A stretch of 64,000 nucleotides of DNA, from the NCBI GenBank assembly GCA_037693485.1, contig CM075351.1, positions 8,737,001 to 8,801,000 on the forward strand, given 5' to 3'. Positions 1 to 11,267 of this stretch are shown here, one piece after another. The position numbers and the translations under genes are program-made. This stretch comes from Kitagawia praeruptora. Lineage: Eukaryota; Streptophyta; Magnoliopsida; Apiales; Apiaceae. The notes beneath the pieces were generated by a model. That model did not search any database. It was given only the letters and a program-made list of their open reading frames with translations, and was not told the DNA's origin. How positions within the stretch are numbered: position 1 is the stretch's first letter; the number at the start of each line of letters is the position of its first letter.

Positions 1-1362
1 CAAACCAATTTTTGAAGGTGGTATCAATATCGGAATCTGGTGTTCTTATACTCGAATCGAAGCTCTTGAAGCTATCAAACTTCGTGGATGTGTGTTTGCG
101 AGAGGGGTGTTTAAAGTAGAAAAAGGTCAGTCGAAGTATTGACGTGAGATGAGGATTGTAGAACCGAGGGGACGAGACGTATGAAAGTTAGTGGTTGAAT
201 GAGACGTCCAGACAGTTAGGCAGATTAAGCTGGAATTACCAGGCAAGTATTTCCTTTCACTTCTGATTCAAGTGAAACTGTTGCTTAATTATTTTAATGA
301 TGAAACCTATCACCCCAATTAATTCTATTTATCTTGTTGATACTTGTTATTCTTATTGTTTATCTGTTTACACCCCATTTATCATATCGAACTTGTCGAT
401 ATCGAGGATAGAACTGTTGATTCCTTTTATTCTAGTGGAGTTGTTGTTCTGGAATGTGAATTTTCCAGATTGTTTGATTGACAAAGGTTGTCGATTGTTC
501 CGACACCTAGTACGTTGGATATAGAATTGGAATGTTTTGATGTCCCTTCGGGGAGACCATATTATGGTCAGAGGAGTCCCTTCGGGGAGACCAGTTTAAT
601 GGTCAGAAGTTAATAAGGCCAATGTGTGCCGTGGATCCATTACAGTACATTGTTGTGTGCGTTTGTCCGGGGTTAGTGCGTGACTGATCAGCAGCCTAAC
701 CTTATTGTTTTTTTTAAAATACATAAAAATCTTATTCTAATCTATACATTGAGGTTGAGTTGCTTTTAAGCCTGATTCCTTTGAATCCTATGATGATTAT
801 CAGAACTTTTTTAAGTTCTCATTGTTGATGCATTTTATTCTAGTGGAGCCTATTGTTTCATCTTGGAATTATGATATTTAATTTCTTCAGCTGATTTCTT
901 TCGTACCAGATGACGATTATTCTTGTTGATCAGAACTTATTATTGTTCTTGATATTTATACACATTTATACTTGCTGAGCACTGTTGGCTCACTCTTGCA
1001 TTGTTGTTTGTTTCTCCAGTTTATAGAGACGAGATGAGTGGATCTTGTGGTCAGATGAGTAGTCTTGTTCCTACAGCAAGAGGTGATGTTCGAGTTGTTG
1101 ACTTGGTCGTGTAGTGATTTGAGTTTTGTCAGAGGTGGGTTAACTAGTCAATAGATGGACTTAGATTGTTAGCAGATTGTATAACAATTATATGTTGAGG
1201 CTGGATTGTAATAATGTAATTTAATCGTTTGTTTCATACCATAACCTGTATGCGATCTTGGATCAGGGGTATTTATTATTATATTATGTTGTATCCAGGT
1301 ATGTATTGTGGGGATTGTGGTTAGTGGTCCCAAATCTGTACACCGGATTATGGGATGTCACA
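1..1362 (+). mobile_element. Decayed LTR fragment, probably Ty3-type
   Basis: No credible protein is encoded here. The stretch near 960-1020 (CTTGCTGAGCA followed by a CTCACTCTTGCA block) and the end GGGATGTCACA at 1352-1362 match the arrangement seen at the right end of the solo LTR at 4403-8227 (CTTGCTGAGCA, CGCTCATACTTGC, TGTCACA). I infer an old LTR in plus orientation whose left end lies outside the window. A short tandem duplication (CCCTTCGGGGAGACCA, twice) lies at 543-595. No target duplication can be checked. Confidence 0.45.
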
Positions 1363-3436
1363 CAAGTCATGATCAAGAAAAGAGGCACATGCATATCAAT
1401 ATGGCTACAAGTTTGTAGTCTGCATCTTATGAAAACATGCACTTAACCATAAGCTGCAGACGTTCTAGTAAATGACACACTATAGGCTTATTGTTGTCGT
1501 CCATTTTATTTTGATAATGCTTATACTAGATAATTGGGGAGTTTCTGATGGGTAAAATCGAGATATCAGAGTTTATATGCCTCTCTCTTAGCTAATAATT
1601 CACACTAGAGCCTGTGCAGTATCATTGGAGCTCCATACTGAGGTTGAAGTGTAACAAAAGGAAAAGGAGCATGTCTATAGTGTGGCGAAATTTCAAATGC
1701 GAATGTCTTTAGGATCATTGAAACTGCCATTTTTGCTTCAGTCATTGCAAAGTTCTGTGCAATGCATATTCGGGGACCCCCTCCAAATGGGATATATGAG
1801 AATTTACCCTTTGTTGCACCTTGAACTCCTTCGGAAAATCGTCCTGGATTGAATTCATGTGCATCTGTGCCCCATAGTTCTTGGTCATAGTGAAGTACAA
1901 GTGTTGGAACCGTTAATCCTATTCCAGCTGGAATGTTAACGTCTCCTAGTCTCGCGTTCTGAGGAGTATCACGATTGAGCAAAACTGCAGGAGGATACAA
2001 CCTTAGCACCTCCTGTAAGATCATTGTTACCTACAGTCAAGGAGTTAAAAAAAATTAGCTGGATACAATGCTATATACTGAAAATATGTACGTGATTTAT
2101 GTACATACATAAAAGATCAACCATATTTTTATTAAGTGGTTCCTGGGTCATAAAAAATATTTTTTTTAACTGCCATTGGCCATTTTATGTGTGCAACTGT
2201 ACAACTTCTGGAGTAGATTTCTCAACTTCTTACAATTTTAAGACGATTTAGTCCTTCGAAGTCAGGAGTTTTGTTACCAAAAACTTGTAAAACTTCTTCT
2301 CTTGCTCGAGTTTGCCATTCTGGATGTAAACCCAACAACACCATTGTCCATACGAGTAAATTTGATGTTGTGTCCGACCCTGCAAAAAAAAAATACTTGG
2401 CACTCGTCTATCACCTCTTGGATGCTCAATCCTATTCGCCCTGTTCTTTGATCTCTTCGGAATTTGATTTCATCAAAATACCAAGTAAGTCATTGTTATT
2501 GACTTCTGTTTCCATTGCCTTCGCTCTTTTAGTGATGATGCCACTTAGTAGAGCCTGTAATTCTTCACAGACTTGCTTCATTCTCTTGTTTTGTTTTGTC
2601 GGAATGTACCTAACCATAGCAGTAACTGTGATGATAATACAGCACTAAAATTGCTAACCTCTATGCATATTTTATCATATTCACAGGTACTTGAATGTTA
2701 CCTATATCCGGGGGTAAAACTAAATTTGAGAATATGAATTGCTAGATCAACTTGCTCTCTCAGCAGGAGAACTATCTTTCTTCTTTCTTCAAGGCTACTT
2801 CCACTGAATGCTGTTCGAGAAATCACATCCCCGGACAGATCTTGAAGATAGGGCCATACATCAACCTCTAGTGAACTTCCTGCCGTCAAGATAAGCTTTT
2901 CCCATTTGTTGATCATCTCACCGCAACATATATGTATTGCTGGTACCATGTTCTATCAAAGAAGAACGATATAAATTTCACTAAACCATTGCACACTTAT
3001 GATTGTAGCTCCTTGCATTAAATTAAAGATTGCTGCTATATTAATGTGATTGTGCATTTTCTGGTTGATCAGAAATTACCTTTAACTTTTCCACGTGGAA
3101 CGCTGGGTTGATTAATCTTCGATGCTTACTCCATTGATCACCCTCAGTGTCCAAAAGGCCACCCGCAATGAAGTTACCTAGTGGGTTTGGATGTGGCTTG
3201 TGGAATACACGAGGCTTTGTTATAACCTCTTTGATTAGTTCAGGATCAACGATGTTTATTCTGGGGTGCGTTCCCCACCACATATATGATTTCTTACCTG
3301 AAATTCATGGCAATATGAATTAAAACTTTCTACACATTCGGAACCCTGGCCTAAAACTTAGCTAGCAAAGAAACATTTTTTTTAACTAGCTACAACTTTA
3401 AACTGCAAAATGAACATACCGAATTTGTTGATAAGA

Positions 3437-6400
3437 CCATGGGCTCTGATACCACTTGTAGGGCTGTGAGCAAGCCATAACTCCACAATAGTATGATATT
3501 GTCCGCTTTGGGCCAAGCCCGTACGGGTTTGTTTTTGGGTGATTCCCAAAAGGCCTCATACTAATGGAGTTATATGGCTGCTCTATATACAAGAAAATTA
3601 TCTCTTTTCTCCTCGATGTGGTACTTGGGTTGACACCACCCAACAATCCTCCCCTCAAACCAAGAACCACATAACCCGTGATCTTACACCCGCGATAAAT
3701 CTGTCTACATCTTGTACCGCCGCCATACCCGCAGAACCCGCCGCCTGAACACCTTTCAGGAAGACTTTCGACACAAGGAACCCAACAGATCTCCAATCGC
3801 TACCGAAGGGAACCTCCCACATCGAACAACTACAACCCATTACCCCCAAGATCCAATTACCGAACCATGGGCTCTGATACCACTTGTTGGGCCACTAGTA
3901 AGCCTTAACTCCACAATAGTATGATATTGTCCGGTTTTGGGCCTAGCCCGCACGGATTTGTTTTTGGGCACATCCCAAAAGGCCTCATACTAATGGAGTT
4001 AATATGGCTACTCTATATACAAGAGAATTATCTCTTATCTCCTCGATGTGGTACTTGGGTTGACACCACCCAACAATCCTCCCCTCAAACCAAGAACCAC
4101 ATAACCCGTGGTCTTACACCTGCGATTAATCTATCTACATCTTGCACCGCCACGATTCACCTCGCAGAACCCTCCGCCTGAACACCTCCTGAACACCTTT
4201 CAGGAAGACTTTCGACACAAGGAACCCAACAGATCTCCAATTGCCATCGAAGGGAACCTCCCACATCGAACAACTACAACCCATTACCCCCAAGATCCAA
4301 TTACCGAACCATGGGCTCTGATACCACTTGTAGGGCTGTGAGCAAGCCATAACTCCACAATAGTATGATATTGTCCGCTTTGGACCAAGCCCGCACGGGT
4401 TTTGTAACGACCCGAAAAATTACGTGTAATTTATTATATTGAAATATATTTTTAGTTGATTTTACTGTGTGTTAGTTTATTTTTAATGTATTTAAACGCG
4501 TTATGATTTTTATTAAATAGGAAAATTATCTCATACGTGTTATGTGACTTCTGTGTATCCTAGAATATTTTATTCTATTTTTCTGTAATTTTTATATTTT
4601 TAGAATACAATTATTTCGCATTTTAATTTCCGGATCCAGCCCCTGTATCGAATTCGAGGCCCTGTTTTTCATAAAATTATTTTTATATAATAGTGGGATA
4701 TCTGAAAATGCATTATGTTGTAATTTTTGTAATATTCATAATTTTTGGGAAATTTTGGCATATATATTATATTTGCTTAAAAATAAAATTTTTACATTTT
4801 TATCCCATAAAAATTATTTTTAGGGCTTAATAATTTTAATTAGGGGTTAAAAATATTTTTGGGGTATTAATTTTCAGATTTATATAAATAGCAGAATTTT
4901 ATTTTTAATTGTTAAAATTGATCAAAAATCAGATTTTTGATTTTATTTTCTGGAAAATTCTTTGAATATTGTTCTTGGTGTTCTTGGAGATCAAACACAC
5001 TTTTGACAGTGTTTCCGGCATCCAAATCGTTCATATGGGTAACCAAACTGAAGCTCTTGATCTCTACTACATGTTTATGTGTGTTTTAACATCCTAAATT
5101 GCTTGAATCGAAAATTCATAATTTTAGTTTAATATTCGAATTTTCTCGAATTTATTTTGGATTGTAGGATGATTTGTTGTTGATGTGGTTAGTGTCTATA
5201 GATTGTATACAATCTCAGGAGCATCATGATAATTTTTGTTTGATTTTTAGTAGCTTAAAACTCGAAATCGAAAATTTGGGGGTGAGATATAATTTTCAAT
5301 TTTCCGGATTTCTTGATGATTGTTTGGTGTTTTTGATGATTGATATGAGTCATTGAACTCCTGGGCTTTGATTTGGTATGTAGAACGTTTGATTTGGTTG
5401 AGAAATGAGTGAAAACGAATTTTGATCGGATAATTCTTTGAAGGTCGCCGGAATTTAATCGGGTTTGGCCGGATTTTTGATTCGGTTGATTCTGGGTTGG
5501 AATGAATGGTACGGTTGTGTTTAGGAGGTGATTTGGAGTGTTTTTGTGATTTAAAACGTATCAAATGGTACGTTTTTGGTGGTTGCCGGAGTTCGTCGGA
5601 AAATATTTCCGGTGACCGGATTCTGGTAAACTGCCATTGATGGTGGTGGTGTTCTTGAAGCATTCATGTGAAGGTGGTAATGAATAGTACCTGTTTGATC
5701 TTTAAAAACTTTTAACCTTTTCTGAAAAATGATTTTGAGAATTGATTTTTACTTTTTACTAATTATTTTTACTTTTATTTACTTTTATTTACTTTTAATT
5801 ACTTTTAATTACTTTTAATTACTTTATAATTCTGAATTTAATTATAAATTTCAGAAATATTATTTTCTGAAAATGTTTGATAAATCATGAATTTATTTCT
5901 GAATTCCATTTTAATTATTTCTTTATTTAATTGTTTTTAATTCAAAAATAATTAAGAATTAAATACTTTTAATTACATTAATTAATCTCAAATAATGATT
6001 TAATTAATTTGATTATCTAATAAATGTAATTATTTATTAGATAATTTCATTAATTAATTATTACTTGACTCTAATTAATTTATTTAGGATTATTTAATTT
6101 TTAATTAACCAATTTTCTGTTTAAAAGTGATTTAAAATAGAATAAAATTGTTTTAAATCCTAAAAATAATCCGGGAGCGATAAAAATAGTTTTAAAATTG
6201 TAAAATTATTTATAAACCCGGATTAAATATTTATTAAAATATTTTGGAGATTCAATAATTACCCTGAGGGTTTATTAGCGATCCTTTTTGATTGAAAAAG
6301 GGTATTTAAATCTTTTAAAATTCTTTTAAGTGATTTAAAACTATTTTTAAATATTCTAAAAATACTTTGAGTGCTCTTTTATTTGTGAATCGTATCTGCT

Positions 6401-8347
6401 ATGTGAATTACACGTTATGTGATTATGTGATATATTTATGGAGTCCTTATACGTGCGATGTAAATTGTTAAGGTATTAAGTATCGAGGGTTATGATGTAA
6501 ATCGAGTTTTGATCGATATATATAGTTAATGTGTGTTAATTGTTTATATGATTTATATTATACGATGCCATTATGAGTAGACGACGTTTTCTTTGATTTA
6601 CTGGCAACGATGACGATATCGTTTATTTTCAAGGATTAATTTGTAAGTATTGATTTAGGTTGTCAGCGGAGATAAGAAGATTTAATGAAGAGGGATTGGA
6701 GATGGATGTAATATTCTTTGTGGGTTATGAAGAAGGTTGGAGATGGATGCAGTATTGTGTGGATTGTAATAAAGAAGGTTGGAGATGAAAGTATTGTTTG
6801 TGGAATTGATGGTTTATTTGTGAGGTGTTTTAACACCGGGAAAACGTCTATGTTCAAAGGGGACATTTCCAATTATTTTCTTCCGACAGAGATATTGAAG
6901 TAGACGCGCGGGCTCGATGTCAACGGATCAGACTCGTGGTAATCGCAAGAGCGTCAAACCAACGAATGATTATAATAGAAATTGTGATGCCGTAAGATAG
7001 AAGAAGAAGATAGATGTGTTACTTCGACTTTGCGCAACAGCTAAGGACCAGAGGCAAGTATTTTCTTTATCATCCTAAACACTTTTTATTTTCTGTTTCA
7101 TTTATTCCTATCATGACAAATAGTTATTGTTCAGAGCTATTTGTGGTTCTTAAATATTTTTGTGCGAAAATAGTTGCTTGATATTGGTATCCTTGATGTG
7201 GGGAATTGTTTAAGATAAACTCTTCATATCCTTATTATCGTAGTAAATAATAGGGATGTGAACTGTATGTGAAACTAAGCATTTCCTGTTGATTTCGGAA
7301 ATTGCTCTATTGGATTGGAAGATGGTAAAGCGTAGGAGGCCATGGTTGCTACCACGGTCCAGCAATATTTAAGGAGGATATGGTAACCATACCATCTTCC
7401 TATAGGCTAACATTACTTGCCTATTTTGGTACCCTTATTTGAAATCCGGGTTATACACACGGGTATAGAAATGTACCGGTGGTAGTATAAAGGGTCCCAT
7501 TGCTTTTGAACCTGATCAGGGGGCAATGGGTTTTGTTTTTTTATATATATCCAATCCATATCGCCAGAATGGCTATTATATATTGTGAATTGGCAGATGA
7601 TTCATTTTTATGACATGCCAAATGATTTCAGTTATGATTTGAATTATATCACAGTTGTTGATTCAGTTTCTCTATAAACTGCTTTACATTTCAGTTGATT
7701 TTATGCCCCACTTATCCTGATTTTATATCAAAATTTTTATACGCTTGCTGAGCATTTCTTTCGCTCATACTTGCTGTTGTAAATTCTAACATTTCAGTAA
7801 GGTAGTTTGGCGAGACTTATCCGCACAGCTCAGAAAGAGAAGAAGCGTGATGCTATTTCGAAGATGACTTGGCTCAGGATGTCTGGATTTAGAGTAAGAT
7901 CTATTTTATATAATTGAGTTCTAATATTTATTATTATTATGTACTAGTCTAGTTGGCTTGGCATACTTCTTATCGAAGTTACACCAGTGGTTTAAGATTT
8001 GATCAAAGAGAATGTTGTAAAGAAGAAATGCTTTTTATCTAATGGAATTTGGATTCTTGTTTCTAGCCCTATAACCTTAAAAGATCTTGGTATGATTGGG
8101 GTCACAGATGTTATATTTCCAGTGTTGGACAATCACAAGTAAATGATTATTATTAACCAGATGTTTTATTTTGAGGATTTTCGCGTGACAACCAAATCTT
8201 CTGACCCCGGATTTGGGGGGTGTCACAGGTTTGTTTTTGGGTGATTCCCAAAAGGCCTCATACTAATGGAGTTATATGGCTGCTCTATATACAAGAAAAT
8301 TATCTCTTTTCTCCTCGATGTGGTACTTGGGTTGACACCACCCAACA
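3437..8347 (-). mobile_element. Tandem TRIM (miniature LTR element) array in P450 exon 1
   Basis: Three LTRs of about 190 bp alternate with short internal regions: LTR 3457-3645, internal 3646-3884, LTR 3885-4075, internal 4076-4328, then LTR 4329-4402 continued at 8233-8347 after the solo LTR. In minus orientation each LTR begins TGTTGGGTGG and ends in ACA. Next to it lies a methionine-tRNA-type primer binding site (TGGTATCAGAGCCCATGG), and the opposite internal end has a purine tract (GAGGGGAGGAT). Internal regions of 239 and 253 bp have no coding capacity, which defines a TRIM. At 3437-3456 a primer-binding-site remnant directly abuts P450 sequence, so a further unit was lost by deletion. 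The insertion explains the broken exon 1. Confidence 0.85.
4403..8227 (+). mobile_element. Solo LTR of the 3.8 kb LTR family
   Basis: It begins TGTAACGACCCG and ends GGGGGGTGTCACA, the same termini as the LTRs at 18418-22171 and 23530-27303, which lie in the opposite orientation. The 5-bp target duplication GGTTT is exact (4398-4402 and 8228-8232). The length is 3825 bp and there is no internal domain, so this is a solo LTR left by LTR-LTR recombination. It sits inside the third TRIM LTR, so it is younger than the TRIM array. ORFs inside it are AT-rich accidents. Confidence 0.93.
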
Positions 8348-8590
8348 ATGCAGTGACACATTATCGGAGAATTTGATCTCTTTGGGTTGCTTATCTGCTA
8401 CCATGCTTGCGAACTCTCCCATGTCCCCGAGAAAAATCCTGTAGGCATTTCCTTTGAAACCTTGCTCTTTCATGTACTTCTCTAGCTTCTTGGGTTTGAG
8501 CCATAGCCAGTTCAATGCTCTGTAGAATGGTCTTACAAGTGCTATTGCAGTAATTGTAATTGCTACCAACAATACTTGGTTTACATCCAT

Positions 8591-8889
8591 TTTCAATGGC
8601 TAATAACAATTTTTAGCACTATTTGAAGGGTTTGAAGTGTACTTTATTGTTTCTATGACACTATCACTAGTATCTTACTATGTAATAAACTCGTGCGGCA
8701 TTGGAAGTCCAGACAATTAACATATAGACAAACTTTTTAATATTTTATTTAGATTTTGACGGCATGAATTGGATGGTTTTCATATTCCAATGTCCTCAAG
8801 AAATCGTTGTCTGAAGTTTGATAATTGCTATACATCCGAGCGGACATTTTGAGGTTTTGACGGCCTGCAATCTCGAATAGACATGATCA
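8591..8889. other. P450 upstream flank, no feature recognised
   Basis: This AT-rich sequence lies immediately upstream of the P450 start on the minus strand and presumably held its promoter. I see no clear TATA element, ORF or repeat. Confidence 0.5.
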
Positions 8890-9420
8890 TTATGGGCGCA
8901 TGTAACGCACTCCTACTGTTACATCAGACACGTTTTTTGTTACATTAGGCTTAAGGTAACACACTTTTATCATTTCATCCGCTAATGTTACCTTTGACGT
9001 CAAATGTAACGCACAACTCCTCAATGGTAACACAAGGAAAAGCGTTACATCAGGACCATAAAGTAACACAAAATCAAGCAAATGCAACACTAGCAGGTGT
9101 TATCTTAGCTTAGGCAGAAATTCTAGATGACACGTGGTATGTGGGGGCCCACGTGACACCTGGCATTCTATCACGTGGCACTTGACACGTGGCACCCATT
9201 GACACGTGGCATCATGACGTGGTAGCCACGTGGCATGTTGTGGGGTCCACACTGCCATGTGGCACCTGTGGGCCCACACTGCCACGTGGCACATGGGGGG
9301 GCACTATCTAATGCAACACTACATAGTTTCCTAATGCAACACTACATAATTATCTAATGTAACATTGTAATTATCTATTGCAACACTAGCAATTACAACA
9401 CTAAAATTGAAAATTTTGCA
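8890..9420. repeat. Field of degenerate TGTAACAC / TGCAACACTA motifs
   Basis: About fifteen copies of an 8-11 bp motif (TGTAACGCA, GTTACATCAG, GGTAACACA, TGCAACACTACAT and variants) occur in both orientations at 8899-9090 and 9311-9400, flanking the CACGTGGCA cluster. Dense short direct and inverted motifs are typical of CACTA subterminal regions. The tail of a CACTA-type protein lies next door at 9779-10069, so this may be a decayed CACTA end. No clear CACTA terminus or 3-bp target duplication was found. Confidence 0.5.
9120..9300. repeat. Cluster of CACGTGGCA (G-box-like) motifs
   Basis: About nine CACGTGGCA-like words occur in roughly 170 bp (for example near 9127, 9173, 9187, 9202, 9226 and 9281), mixed with GGGGCCCAC/GTGGGCCCAC. 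ACGTG cores are the known binding sites of plant bZIP and bHLH factors. Here the words form an imprecise tandem repeat with about 14-15 bp spacing in the centre. No expressed gene is evident on either side, so a regulatory role is only possible. Confidence 0.6.
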
Positions 9421-9778
9421 AGATTTGATTTATATATATATATAAATCCCTTTACAAAATCAACCAATAAAACATACAATCCAACACCACCACTCCACCA
9501 GTACGCCTCATAAACAGCCACTCCACCAGTACACCTCATAAACATATAATCCTACTCCTCCTATCATCCACCATTTCACCAAAAATATTGTTTTGCTCCA
9601 CCATATATATCATCCAAGGAACATATATACTAGAGTACTAAGCAAAATACTGCAGAGTACCAAGTAAGACTAGAGATAACCAAAGTAGTTAAACAACTAA
9701 GCAAAAGATACGACAAAAGATAACCAAAGTAGTTCATGGTACTACTGATTATGGTACTACTGATTGTAAAAAAAAGAA

Positions 9779-10069
9779 CTAAGTAGAAGCGCCGACAGTC
9801 ATTGGGGTTGCATTTTCATCGTCCTCGCTTGAAGCAGTAGCACAAAATTCTGCGACGTCCAGATTCAAACCAGAATTTGCTTCGGCTAGCTTTTTCAACA
9901 ACGTTGACAGTTTATCCTGGACTTTCATGTTCACCTTTGCATCCAATTCAACCTCCAGATCTCGTTTTATCTTTTCAGTTACATTCTCTAAAAAAGGGTC
10001 AATAGGAACCGAAGTCGATGCCGAACCTGAACTTTTACCTTTAAGATTCAAAACAGGTGACAGTTGCAT
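9779..10069 (-). pseudogene. C-terminal remnant of a CACTA-associated (Ptta/En/Spm-type) protein
   Basis: A 96-residue reading frame has a basic and acidic coiled-coil-like middle (IKRDLEVELDAKVNMKVQDKL), then LLKKLAEANSGLNLDVAEFC and an acidic, serine-rich tail. This layout resembles the last exon of the second CACTA gene in plants. No upstream exons with the conserved core are recognisable, so it is probably a remnant. Family assignment is from memory of the domain and is moderate. Confidence 0.45.
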
Positions 10070-10472
10070 TTGGTTTATAAAATAAGGTGACAGAAGCTCA
10101 TGCGGCTATTTTAGAGATATTTTCAAAAGGAAAATAGTAGAGATCCAAGTTTGATCCCCAAATATATCACAAATAATTAAGATGGATTTGCATTGTGGTG
10201 ATTTTAGGATCCCATTTGGTACTACTAATATTGTTTCTTCTAAAAATACGATGATTTTCATTTTTTTTTGGAGAAATGTGTATTCTTTTAAAATTAAAAA
10301 ATTTTCTTCCAAATAAATGATTTTGATGTAATTAAAAATAATAGAGATTAACCATGACTCATGAGCAACTTGAAACTTGTTATTAAAAAACATAAAAAAA
10401 ATGTTCTTTCTATGTCAAAAACATTAAAAACAGAAATTTTCGAATTGAAACTTCGCATCTATTCTCTCTTAA

Positions 10473-10708
10473 GGGTCCGTTTGGATTGGGGGTTGAGAAA
10501 TGTTGGATTGGGTCGGGTACAAATTTAAAATTTTATTTTTGAGAAAATTTTAAAAATAAACTGTTGAATTTTGGATTTAATGTGTAATACTATTGTTATT
10601 CTTTCGTAAACTACCAAAATCCAACACTTTACTTTTAAAATTTTCTCAAAATGAATTTTTAATTTTGAACCCGACCCAACTCAATCTTTCTCAACCCCCA
10701 ATACGAAC
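10473..10708. mobile_element. Tourist-like MITE with long inverted repeats
   Basis: The left arm starts GGGTCCGTTTGGATTGGGGG and the right arm reads, reversed, GTTCGTATTGGGGGTTGAG. The two halves pair imperfectly almost to the centre. TAA flanks both ends (10470-10472 and 10709-10711), the duplication expected for PIF/Harbinger elements. No coding capacity. Confidence 0.7.
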
Positions 10709-11267
10709 TAAAAGAATTCAAAATAAAAAACCATAATATCAATTCAAAACAAAATTGAAATTTTTAGCAACTTAAACTAATGTATAATATTTTCATCAAT
10801 AGATCATCATCATATCTAAATTACGAAAAAATAGAATCAATAATATCATTTTAAAAATGCATTTATCTAATAAAATTTTCAATAGGCAAGTTTTTATTCA
10901 TCCAACTCTACAGAATTGAGATTCAGCTTAGATCAGTCTAACAATTTTAACTGTCAACGGTAAAAGGAAACTCAGGGCCATGTGGCCAGTCATTCCCTCC
11001 TAAATTGAAACTGAGAGATGAACTTTGTTTAATGGTGGCTCATATCTCCACACAATTATTTTTCTTCTTTTCAGATTTTTTTATGTCTTCTCTATGTTTC
11101 TTAAATAGCCTTTAAGACTGATGTGTAAATGTGCAAGTTCTTGATGCGATAGTCAAGTGTGTACTTGAAATTTGTTTCGATAAGACATTATTATTGGAAA
11201 ATATGCCGAGAGATTACTAGATTCTTCCCCATGTTGTGTAGTACAATATATTTCTAAAAAGAAATCA
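10709..11267. other. AT-rich intergenic stretch, nothing recognised
   Basis: No ORF with family features, no repeat and no RNA gene is visible between the MITE and the first subtilase relic. The same holds for 10070-10472 on the other side of the MITE. Confidence 0.5.

Larger units (their letters stand above)
1605..8590 (-). pseudogene. Cytochrome P450 pseudogene, CYP72 type
   Basis: Five exons of a CYP72-family P450 (membrane-anchored haem monooxygenase) can be read on the minus strand. Exon 1 is 8590-8348 plus 3436-3421, exon 2 is 3297-3080, exon 3 is 2952-2702, exon 4 is 2609-2234 and exon 5 is 2030-1605. Introns show GT/AG. Exon 1 starts with a hydrophobic anchor after MDVNQ. Exon 5 carries the K-helix region (ILQEVLRLYPP) and the haem loop, which reads FGGGPRICIAQ; the family usually has CIGQ, so the glycine after the cysteine is replaced. 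Three lesions argue against function. Exon 1 is split by a TRIM array and a solo LTR, with about six codons lost at the junction. Exon 4 has an early frame break near 2435. A T10 run at 2384-2393 puts the AGSDTTS oxygen-binding motif out of frame. Family call is strong; subfamily and substrate are unknown. Confidence 0.9.

Noticed and set aside
297..524. 75-codon ORF near the left edge
   Set aside because: Hydrophobic, AT-driven frame inside decayed LTR sequence with no family motif.
5247..5663. 138-codon minus ORF in the solo LTR
   Set aside because: Lies entirely in LTR DNA, composition-driven, not conserved as an ORF in the other two LTRs.
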